Source: Arachis hypogaea (lineage: Eukaryota; Streptophyta; Magnoliopsida; Fabales; Fabaceae). From it: a stretch of 64,000 bases of DNA. The stretch spans positions 45,506,137-45,570,136 of the forward strand of contig NC_092042.1 of NCBI RefSeq assembly GCF_003086295.3, given 5' to 3'. Within the stretch, counting starts at the first letter, position 1; each line of letters opens with the position of its first letter. Positions 1 to 9,131 of the stretch are shown here, in pieces. The position numbers were made by a program, and so were the translations under genes. The notes under the pieces were generated by a model, which was not told where the DNA came from, searched no databases, and was given only the letters and a program-made list of their open reading frames with translations.

Positions 1-305
1 TTTCCTCACTAAAATTTCTTTAGGATAGCTCCTCAAAGCATCGAGATTGTTGATTATTATTGAGAATCTCAAATATTTCATCAATGTTTTTATCTTCTTT
101 CATGAAAAACATCTCATACTGCTTTACAAGCATGTATATTGTTGTTTCTCTCACATGTTTTGTCCCTTCATGTGTCACTTGTAGCTTATCCCAGATTTCT
201 TTTGTAGTTTACACCTTGAAATTTTTTCTGTAACTCCTCAAAATTGATAGCATAGTGCATTAGGTTAATTGCTTTGGCATTTAGTTCAACCTTCTTCTTG
301 TGTTC
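1..305 (-). pseudogene. Ty1/copia gag, C-terminal part (split by Element 1)
   Basis: Translated on the minus strand this stretch reads as a copia-type gag (UBN2-like) segment, with recognisable pieces such as IWDKLQVTHEGTKHVRE and MKEDKNIDEIFE. In retrotransposons this protein forms the capsid of the virus-like particle. In-frame stops are present, so it is a relic. The frame is cut at 305/306 by Element 1 and resumes at 10761; bases 301-305 (TGTTC) are the target-site duplication. The rest of this copia element lies left of the window. It is a different superfamily from the Ty3/gypsy elements in the rest of the window. Confidence 0.75.
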
Positions 306-1936
306 TGATGAGCGGATAATTTATACGCTTTTTGGCATTATTTTTAGGTAGTTTTTAGTATGATCTAGTTACTTTTAGGGATGTTTTCATTAGTTTTTAT
401 GCAAAATTCACATTTCTAGACTTTACTATGAGTTTGTGTATTTTTCTGTAATTTCAGGTATTTTCTAGATGAAATTGAGGGACCTGAGCAAAACTCTGAT
501 AGGAGGCTGACAAAGGACTGCTAATGCTGTTGGATTCTGACCTCCCTGCACTCGAAATGGATTTTCTGGAGCTACAGAATCTAAATGGCATGATCTCAAC
601 GGCATTGGAAAGTAGACATCCAGAGTTTTCCAGCAATATATAATAGTTCATACTTTGTTTGGGATTAGACGACGCAAACTGGCGCTCAACGCCAGTTCTA
701 CGCTGCATTCTGGAGTCAAACGCCAGAAACACGTCGCGAACAAGAGTTGAACGCCCAAAACACGTTACAACTTGGCGTTCAACTCCAAGAGAAGTCTCAA
801 CTCGTGGATAGATCAAGCTCAGCCCAAGCACACACCAAGTGGGCCCTGGAAGTGAATTTATGCATCAATTACTTACCTCTGTAAACCATAGTAGCTAGTT
901 TAGTATAAATAGAACTTTTTACTAGTTTATTAGAAGTCCTTTTTTTATTCGGTATTGTGACCACTTGGGGGCTGGCCATTCAGCCATGCCTGAACCTCTT
1001 TTACTTATGTATTTTCAATGGTGGAGTTTCTACACACCATAGATTAAGGGTGTGGAGCTCTACTGTACCTCAAGTTTCAATGCAATTACTATTATTTTCT
1101 ATCCAATTCGATTTATTCCTATTCTAAGATATCCGTTGCACTTCAACTTGATGAATGTGATGATCCGTGACACTCATCATCATTCTCACCTATGAACGCG
1201 CGTGACTAACAACCACTTCCATTCTACCTTAGACCGGGCACATATCTCTTGGATTCCTTAATCAGAATCTTCGTGGTATAAGCTAGAATTGATGGCAGCA
1301 TTCATGGGAATCCGGAAAGTATAACCTTGTCTGTGGTATTCCGAGTAGGATTCCAGGATTGAATGACTGTGATGAGCTTCAAACTTCTGAAGGCTGGGCG
1401 TTAGTGACAGACACAAAAGAATCACTGGATTCTACTCCAACCTGATTGAGAACCGACAGATGATTAGCCGTGCTGTGACAGAGCATTTGGACCTTTTTCA
1501 TTGAGAGGAGGGATGTAGCCATTAACAACGGTGATGCCCTACATACAGCTTGCCATGGAAAGGAGTAAGAAGGATTGGATGAATGTAATAAGAAAGTAGA
1601 GATTCGGAAGGAACACAGCATCTCCATGCACCTATCTGAAATTCCCACCATTGGATTACATGAGTAAGTTTATCTTTATTTCCTGTTTATTTTATTTATC
1701 TTTTGAATATCTAATCCAATCATATTTGAATCAGCCTGACTGAGATTTACAAGATGACCATAGATTGCTTCATACCAACAATCTTCGTGGGATCGACCCT
1801 TACTCACGTAAGGTATTACTTGGACGACGCAGTGCACTTACTGGTTAGTTGTGCGGAGTTGTGACTAAGTGTAATTCACGTGTGAGAGCTACCAAATTAT
1901 TGGAGCCATTGTTGATGATCACAAATCCGTGCACCA
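306..1936 (+). repeat. 5' LTR of Element 1
   Basis: Matches 9132-10760 almost base for base; begins TGATGAGCGG and ends GTGCACCA. It contains short inverted repeats (ACTGGCGCTCAACGCCAGT at 679-697, and a 12-bp stem GAGTTGAACGCC/GGCGTTCAACTC at 744-755 and 774-785), a TATA box near 904, and a perfect hairpin CCTTACTCACGTAAGG at 1798-1813. High similarity to the 3' copy implies a fairly recent insertion; percent identity was not computed. Confidence 0.95.
904..912 (+). promoter_or_regulatory. LTR TATA box (TATAAATAG)
   Basis: TATAAATAG lies about 600 bp into the LTR. The same motif is at 9727-9735 and, as TATAAATAGG, at 47021-47030 and 55777-55786 in related LTRs. Position and conservation fit the pol II core promoter at the U3/R boundary. 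No transcript evidence is available here. Confidence 0.6.
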
Positions 1937-1942
1937 AGTTTT

Positions 1943-1960
1943 TGGCGCCGTTGCCGGGGA
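1943..1960 (+). other. Primer binding site, tRNA-Asp
   Basis: TGGCGCCGTTGCCGGGGA lies six bases after the LTR end. It is complementary to the 3' end of plant tRNA-Asp(GUC), the usual primer for Athila-type Ty3/gypsy elements, where minus-strand synthesis starts. Identical 18-mers occur at 22632-22649 and 48091-48108. Confidence 0.9.
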
Positions 1961-3646
1961 TTGTTCGAGTATGGACAACTGACGGTTCGTCTTGTTGCTC
2001 AGATTAGGTAATTTTCTTTATTTTTTTTTCAAAAATTTTTCAAAAATATTTTTCAAAATTTTTTTCCTTTGTTTTCAAAATTTTTCAAAATTTTTTAAGA
2101 ATGAATTCTAGTGTTTCATGAAACATGTTCTAGCTTGGCTGGCTATTAAGCTATGTCTAACTCATAGGATTTTGATTGAGGACTATGAATTCATTACTTC
2201 CTTTTTCCTATATGTTTTTCGAAAATTTATTAAGAAAATACAAAAAATCATAAAATCATAAAAATAAAAAATATCTTGTCTTTCTTGTTTGAGTTTTGAG
2301 TCAATTTTTAAGTTTGGTGTCAATTGCATGCTTTAAAAATTTTTTCTTGCATTTTTCGAAAATTCATGCATTCATGGTGTTCTTCATGATCTTCAAGTTG
2401 TTATTGACAAGTCTTCTTGTTTGATCTTGATTTTTTCTTGTTTTGTGTTGTTTGTTGTTTTTCATATGCATTTTTCGTTTGTTAGAGTCCATGCATTAAA
2501 GATTTATAAGTTTGGTGTCTTGCATGTTTTCTTTGCATAAATTTTTTTTCAAAAATATGTTCTTGGTGTGCATCATGATCTTCAAAGTGTTCTAGGTGTT
2601 CATCTTGACATTCATAGTGTTCTTGCATGCATCATGAGTTTTGATTCATAATTTTTATGTTGTGAGTCATTTTTATGTTTTTCTCTCTCATCATCAAAAA
2701 TTCAAAAATAACAAAATATCTTTTCGTTATTTCTCTCCAAATTTTCGAAATTTTGGGTTGACTTGGTCAAAAAATTTTAAAATTAGTTGTTTCTTACAAG
2801 TCAAGTCAAATTTTTAATTTTTAAAAATCCTATATTTTCAAAACTTTTTCAAAAATCATATCTTTTCCATTTTTCTTATTATTTTCGAAAAATTTCAAAA
2901 ATCTTTTTCAAAATATTTTCAAAATCATTTTCTTATCTTTATATCATATTTTCAAAATCAAACTAACAATTAATGTGATTGATTAAAAAATTTGAAGTTT
3001 GTTACTTTCTTGTTAAGAAAGGTTCAATCTTTAAATTCTAGAATCATATCTTTTAGTTTCTTGTTAGTTAAGTAATTAATTTTAATTTTAAAAAAAATTA
3101 AATCTTTTTCAATCCTATCTTTTTATCATATCTTCTTATCTTATCTTTTTATCATATCTTTTTTAAAATATCTCTTTTTCAAAAATTTGATCTAACTTCT
3201 TAACTTCTTATCTTTTCAAATTTGATTTTAATATCTTTTTCAACTAACAATTTGACTTTTTGCTTGTTTCTTATCTTTTTCAAAACCACCTAACTACTTT
3301 TCCCTCTCTAATTTTCGAAAATATCTCATCCCTTTTCAAAATTCTTTTTAAATTAACTAATTGTTTTAAATTTTAATTTTAATTATATCTTATCTTTAAT
3401 TTTCGAAAATCATTAACTACTTTTTCAAAATTATTTTCGAATTCTCCCTCTCTTCTCTTCTTCTATCTATTTATTTATTTACTAACACTTCTCTTCACCT
3501 CTCTTCATCTCCAATCCCTGCCTCTATCCTCACCCTTGTGATCGGATTCTCCACTTTTATTCCTTTCTTCTTCTACTAATAATAAAGATCCTCTTTGTCC
3601 AGATATAGAGGATTCTTCTTCCTTTTCTTTTTCTCTTCTCTTTCAT
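1961..3646 (+). other. T-rich untranslated leader of Element 1
   Basis: About 1.7 kb of low-complexity sequence dominated by TTTTCAAAA and the palindrome TTTTCGAAAA, with TATCTTTT tracts. No coding frame is seen. Two copies of TAAGTTTGGTGT occur at 2309-2320 and 2507-2518. It aligns with the leader of Element 2 (48109-49630). It probably holds the 5' UTR and packaging signal, but this is inferred from position only. Confidence 0.7.
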
Positions 3647-5945
3647 GTGAGCAGGAATAAGGAGAAGGACACTCTTATTGAAACTGATCCTGAACCTGAA
3701 AGGACTCTAAAGAGGAAACTAAGAGAAGCTAAATTAAAACAATCCAGAGACAACCTTTCTAAAATTTTCGAACAAGAGAAGGAGATGGCAGCTGAACCCA
3801 ACAACAATAATGCAAGGAGAATGCTTGGTGATTTCACTAAACCAACGTCCAAGTTTGATGGAAGAAGCATCTCCATTCCTGCCATTGGAGCAAACAATTT
3901 TGAGCTGAAACCTCAATTAGTTGCTTTAATGCAACAGAATTGCAAGTTTCATGGACTTTCATCTGAAGATCCTTACCAGTTTTTAATTGAGTTCTTGTAG
4001 ATTTGTGAGACTGTTAAGATGAATAGAGTAGATCCTGAAGTCTACAGGCTCATGCTTTTCCCTTTTGCTGTGAGAGACAGAGCTAGAACATGGTTGGACT
4101 CACAACCTAAAGATAGCCTGGACTCCTGTGATAAGCTGGTCATGGCCTTCTTGGATAAATTCTTTCCTCCTCAAAAGTTGAGCAAGCTTAGAGTGGATGT
4201 TCAGACCTTCAAGAAAAAAGATGGTGAATCCTTCTATGAAGCTTGGGAAAGATACAAGCAGATGACCAAAAAGTGTCCTTCTGACATATTTTCAGAATGA
4301 ACCATATTAGATATATTCTATTATGGTCTATCTGAGTTTTCCAAAATGTCATTGGACCATTCTACAGGTGGATCCATTCACTTAAAGAAAACGCCTGCAG
4401 AAGCTCAAGAACTTATTGACATGGTTGCAAATAACCAATTCATGTACACTTCTGAGAGGAATTCCGTGAATAATAGGACGCCTCAGAGGAAGGGAGTTCT
4501 TGAAATTGATGCTCTGAATGCCATATTGGCTCAGAACAAAGTGTTGACTCAACAAGTCAACATGATCTCTCAAAGTCTGAATGGATGGCAAAATGCATTC
4601 AACAGTACTAAAGAGGTAGCTTCTGAAGAAGCTTATGATCCTGAAAACCCTGCAATAGCAGAGGTAAATTACATGGGTGAACCTTATGGGAACACCTATA
4701 ATTCATCATGGAGAAATCATCCAAATTTCTCATGGAAGGATCAACAAAAGCCTCAACAAGGCTTTAATAATGGTGGAAGAAATAGGCTAAGCAATAACAA
4801 GCATTTTCCATCATCTTCTCAGCAATAGACAGAGAATTCTGAGCAGAGCCCCTCTAATTTAGCAAATTTAGTCTCTGATCTGTCTAAGGCCACTTTAAGT
4901 TTCATGAGTGAAACAAGGTCCTCCATCAGAAATTTGGAGGCACAAGTGGGCCAGCTGAGTAAGAAAGTCATTGAAACTCCTCCCAGTATTCTCCCCAGCA
5001 ATACAGAAGAGAATCCAAAAGGAGAGTGCAAGGCCATTGATGTAATCAATATGGCCGAATGCACAAGGGAGGAGAAGGACAAAAATCCTAGTGAGGAAGA
5101 CCTCCTGGGACGTCTCTCAAACAAGAAGGAGTTCCCTATTGAGGACCTAAAGGAATCTGAGGCTCATATAGAGACCATAGAGATTCCATTAAATCTCCTT
5201 CTGCCATTCATGAGCTCTGAAGACTATTCTTCCTCTGATGAGGATGAAGATGTAACTGGAGAGCAAGTTGCTCAATATCTAGGAGCCATCATGAAGCTGA
5301 ATGCCAAGTTATTTGGTAATGAGACTTGGGAAGGTGAACCTCCCTTGCTCATTAGTGAACTTGATACATGGGTTCAGCAAACTCTACCTCAAAAGAAACA
5401 ATATCCTACGGAAATTCTTAATACCCTGTACCATAGGCACCATGACCTTTGAAAAAGCTCTGTGTGACCTAGGGTCAGGCATAAATCTTATGCCACTCAC
5501 TATAATAGAGAAGCTGGGGATCATTGAGGTATAACCTGCCTTATTCTCATTACAATTGGCAGACAAGTCAGTAAGACAAGCTTATGGACCAGTAGAGGAC
5601 ATGTTAGTAAAGGTTGAAAGCCTTTACATCCTTGCTGATTTCATAATCTTAGACACTAGGAAGGAAGAGGATGAATGCATCATCCTTGGAAGACCTTTCC
5701 TAGCCATAGCAGGTGCTGTGATTGATGTTAACAGAGGAGAATTAGTCCTTCAAATGAATGGGGACTACCTTGTGTTTAAGGCACACAGCTATCCTTCTGT
5801 AACAAAGGAGAGTAAGCATGCAGAGCTTCTCTCAATACAGAGTCATTCAAACTCTAAGTTTGGTGTTGGGAGGCCACAACCAAACTGTAAGTTTGGTGTT
5901 GAACCCCCATATCCAAACTCTAAGTTTGGTGTTGGGAGTCCATAA
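3647..5945 (+). pseudogene. gag-protease of Element 1, broken
   Basis: Capsid (retrotransposon gag) followed by an aspartic protease. The start aligns with ATGAGCAG of Element 2 (49631) but here reads GTG. Gag motifs include LFPFAVRDRARTWLDSQ and FLDKFFPPQKLSKLR. The protease active site reads [11 protein letters not shown] near 5465-5495, and the flap/C-terminal region reads IILGRPF. Stops: TAG 3998 (shared with Element 2), TGA 4298, TAG 4826, TAA 5532; a one-base insertion near 5410 shifts frame. The C-terminus carries three SKFGV repeats encoded by TAAGTTTGGTGT. No RT follows; the frame ends at 5945. Confidence 0.88.
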
Positions 5946-6015
5946 CATTGACCTGACCACCTTAGTGGCTCCATGAGAGCCCATTGTCAAGCTATTGACA
6001 TTAAAGAAGCGCTTG

Positions 6016-6031
6016 TTGGGAGGCAACCCAA
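6016..6031 (+). other. Post-gag hairpin (loop AGGCAA)
   Basis: TTGGGAGGCAACCCAA, preceded by AAAGAAGCGCTTG, forms a 5-bp stem with loop AGGCAA about 70 bp after the gag-protease stop. Equivalent hairpins follow the last pol or gag codon in the other elements (16891, 28296, 32436, 38315, 52016) with compensating stem changes, so it is probably a conserved RNA structure. Its function is unknown. Confidence 0.6.
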
Positions 6032-6179
6032 TTTTTATTTATCTAATTTTATTTTTATTTTTATTGGTATTTTGTGTTTTAGTAGGTTCATGATCATGTG
6101 GAGTGGCAAAAAAAATATTAAAATTAAAAACAGAATCAAAAACAGCAGAAGAAAAATCACACCCTAGAGGAAGGACTTA

Positions 6180-6422
6180 CTGGCGTTTAAACGCCAGTAA
6201 GGTGCATCTGGTTGGCGTTCAACGCCAGAACAGAGCATGTATCTGGTGCTGAACGCTAGAAACAAGCAACATCCTGGCGTTTGGACGCCAGGAATGTGCT
6301 CTGAGGAAAGCTGGCGCTGAATGCCAGTAACAAGCATGGAACTGGCGTTCAACGCCAGAAACATGCTACACATGGGCGTTGAACGCCCAGAATGTGCACC
6401 ATTTCGGCGTTCAAACGCCAGA
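6180..6422. repeat. Array of CTGGCGTT/AACGCCAG palindromes (Element 1)
   Basis: Seven to eight inverted repeats of 16-18 bp in about 240 bp. The first is perfect (CTGGCGTTTAAACGCCAG). Others vary in the centre (TTCAA, GCTGA, TTTGGA) but keep GGCG/CGCC arms, with spacers of about 15-20 bp. It lies between gag-protease and the 3' ORF. Element 2 has the matching array at 52179-52420. Confidence 0.85.
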
Positions 6423-6800
6423 ATGGTATGCTAAGGCATTTTACATGCCTAATTGGTGCAGGGATATAAATCCTTGACACCTCAGGATTTGTGAACCCCA
6501 CAGGATCATCTCAGGATCTGTGGACCCCACAAGATCCCCACCTAATATATTCCCACCTTACCTCCTAATCCTATAACACACTTTCCCAAAAACCCTTTAC
6601 CAATCACCTCAACCTCTCTTCCCAATTACCCCTTTCACTACTCACATCCATCCACTCTTCCCCATAAACCCCACATACCTTCAAAATTCAAAAATCTTTT
6701 CACACAACACAACCCCCTCTTCTATACCTTGGCCGAAACCCACACCTCCCCTTCTCCTCTATATGTTCTTCTTCTTCTTCTTCTTCTTTTCTTTCTTTTC
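6423..6800 (+). other. Untranslated stretch before the 3' ORF
   Basis: C-rich, A/C-biased sequence containing two near copies of AGGATCTGTGGACCCCAC, followed by many CCCC/CACC runs and a (TTC)n microsatellite around 6766-6789. No coding frame is seen. It is colinear with 52421-52890 in Element 2. Confidence 0.6.
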
Positions 6801-6838
6801 TTGCTCGAGGGCGAGCAATATTTTAAGTTTGGTGTGGT
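6801..6838 (+). promoter_or_regulatory. Hairpin plus TAAGTTTGGTGT upstream of the 3' ORF
   Basis: TTGCTCGAGGGCGAGCAA (6801-6818) folds into a 6-7 bp stem and is followed by TTTTAAGTTTGGTGTGG. The same arrangement, with a different but base-paired stem, precedes the 3' LTR at 9095-9131. Position suggests a second internal priming tract or a control element for the 3' ORF; both are inferences. Confidence 0.55.
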
Positions 6839-6873
6839 AAAAGCATAAGCTTTTTGTTTTTCCATTACCATTG

Positions 6874-8022
6874 ATGGCACCTAAGGCCGGAGAATCCTCT
6901 AGAAAAAGAAAAGGGAAGACAAAAGCTTCCACCTCCGAGTCATGGGAGATGGAAAGATTCATCTCCAAAGCCCATCAAGACCACTTCTATGATGTTGTGG
7001 CCAAGAAGAAGGTGATCCCTGAGGTCCCTTTCAAGCTCAAGAAAAATGAGTATCCGGAGATCCGACATGAAATCCGAAGAAGAGGTTGGGAAGTCCTAAC
7101 CAATCCCATGCAACAAGTCAGAATCTTAATGGTTCAAGAATTCTATGCCAATGCATGGATCACTAGGAACCATGATCAAAGTGTGAACCCGAGTCCAAAG
7201 AATTATCTTACAATGGTTCGGGGGAAATACTTAGATTTTAGTCCGAAAAATGTAAGGTTGGTGTTCAACTTACCCATGATGCAAGAAGATGCACGCCCCT
7301 ATACTAGAAGGGTCAACTTTAATCAAAGGTTGGACCAAGTCCTTATGGACATATGTGTGGAAGGAGCTCAATGGAAAAGAGACTCCAAAGGCAAGCCGGT
7401 TCAACTAAGAAGACTGGACCTCAAGCCTGTGGCTAGAGGATGGTTGGAGTTCATTTAACGCTCCATCATCCCCACTAGCAACCGATCTAAAGTTACTGTG
7501 GATCGGGCCACCATGATTCATAGTATCATAATTGGAGAGTAAGTGGAAGTTCATGAAGTCATCTCCCATGAATTCTACAAAATAGCCAATAAGTCCTCTA
7601 CTTTGGCAAGGCTAGCTTTTCCTCATCTTATTTGCCATCTATGTTACTCAGCTGGAGTTATCATAGAAGGAGACATCCTCATTGAGGAGGACAAGCCCAT
7701 CACTAAGAAAAGGATGGAGCAAACAAGAGAGCCCACTCATGGAGCCCAAGGGACGCATGAGGAAGCTCATCACCAAGAAATCCCGGAGATGCCTCAAGGG
7801 ATGCACTTTCCTCCCAACAACTATTGGGAACAACTCAACACTTCCTTAGAAGATTTGAGTTACAATGTGAATCAATTAAGGGTAGAACATCAAGAGCACT
7901 CCATCATTCTCCATGAAATAAGAGAAGATTAAAGAGCAATGAGGGAGGAGCAACAAAGGCAAGGAAGGGACATAGAAGAGCTTAAAGACATCATTGGTCC
8001 TTCAAGAAAAAGACGCCACTAA
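6874..8022 (+). pseudogene. 3' ORF of Element 1 (Athila-type ORF / putative plant transposon protein)
   Basis: A 383-codon frame beginning MAPKAGESSRKRKGKTK, basic at the N-terminus, then a conserved block with VQEFYANAW and MVRGKYLDFSPKNVR, typical of the 'putative plant transposon protein' domain seen in Athila-like elements. The C-terminus is hydrophilic and ends SRKRRH. Stops at 7456, 7540 and 7930 break it; Element 2 has sense codons at all three. No transmembrane segment or signal peptide is evident, so an envelope role is not supported. Its role in the element is unknown. The start chosen is the ATG shared with Element 2. Confidence 0.8.
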
Positions 8023-9094
8023 GGTGGACTCATTCCTTGTTCTTATTTCTCTGTTTTTTGATTTTTATGCTTCATGTCTATTTATGTTTTGTGTCTCTAC
8101 TTCATGATCATTAGTATGTAGTAACTATGTCTTAAAGCTATGAATAAATTCCATAAATTCTTCACCTCTCTTAAATAAAAAAAGTTTTTAATTCAAAAGA
8201 ACAAGAAGTACATAAATTTCAAAAATTGTCCTTGAATTTAATTTAATTATATTGATGTGGTGACAATACTTTTTGTTTTCTGAATGAATGCTTAAACAGT
8301 GCATATTTTTTATCTTGTTGTTTATGAATGTTAAAGTTGTTGGCTCTTAAAAGAATGATGAACAAAGAGAAATGTTATTGATAATCTGAAAAATCATGAA
8401 ATTGATTCTTGAAGCAAGAAAAAGCAGTGAAAAAGCAAAAGCTTGCGAAAAAAATATATATTGGCAAAAAAAAAAAGAAGAAAGAAAAAGAAAAAGCAAG
8501 TAGAAAAAGCCAGTAGCCCTTAAAACCAAAAGGCAAGGGTAAAAAGGATCCAAGGCTTTGAGCATCAATGGATAGGAGGGCCCAAGGAAATAAAATCCAG
8601 GCCTAAGCGGCTAAATCAAGCTGTCCCTAACCATGTGCTTGTGGCATGCAGGTCCAAGTGAAAAGCTTGAGACTGAGTGATTAAAGTCGTGATCCAAAGC
8701 AAAACGTGTGTGCTTAAGAGCTCTGGACACCTCTAATTGGGGACTCTAGCAAAACTGAGTCACAATCTGAAAAGGTTCACCCAGTCATGTGTCTGTGGCA
8801 TTTATGTATCCGGTGGTAATACTGGAAAACAAAGTGCTTAGGGCCACGGCCAAGACTCATAAAAATAGCTGTGTTCAAGAATCAACAAACTTAACTAGGA
8901 GAATCAATAACACTATCTGAAATTCTAAGTTCCTATAGAAGCCAATCATTCTAAACTTCAAAGGAAAAAGTGAGATGCCAAAACCATTCAGAAGCAAAAA
9001 GCTACAAGTCCCGCTCATCTAATTAGAATTAATATTCATTGATATTTTGGAATTTATAGTATATTCTCTTCTTTTTATCCTAATTTATTTTTAG
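8023..9094 (+). other. 3' untranslated region of Element 1
   Basis: About 1.1 kb with no coding frame. It contains an A/G-rich tract (about 8400-8560) and two loosely similar segments with TGTGCTTGTGGCAT (near 8633) and TGTGTCTGTGGCAT (near 8789). The same region occurs in Element 2 (54111-55152), and diverged forms lie in Elements A and C. Confidence 0.6.
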
Positions 9095-9131
9095 TTGCTT
9101 GGGGACAAGCAACAATTTAAGTTTGGTGTTG
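9095..9131 (+). other. Hairpin plus polypurine-like tract before 3' LTR
   Basis: TTGCTTGGGGACAAGCAA (9095-9112) forms a 6-bp stem, followed by TTTAAGTTTGGTGTTG directly abutting the LTR. The position is that of the plus-strand primer (PPT), although the tract is G/T-rich rather than purely purine. A conserved counterpart precedes the 3' LTR of Elements A, C and 2. Confidence 0.65.

Noticed and set aside
1379..1651. 90-codon minus-strand frame in the LTR (also 10287-10475)
   Set aside because: Lies in the LTR, is not kept open in the other LTR copies and has no known domain.
1943..1960. Possible tRNA-Asp gene fragment
   Set aside because: Only 18 bases match, in the position and orientation of a primer binding site; no cloverleaf around it.
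6766..6789. (TTC)n microsatellite as a functional site
   Set aside because: Ordinary simple repeat, length differs between Elements 1 and 2.
6874..8022. Envelope gene in the 3' ORF
   Set aside because: Position would fit, but there is no signal peptide, transmembrane helix or cleavage site visible in any of the three copies.
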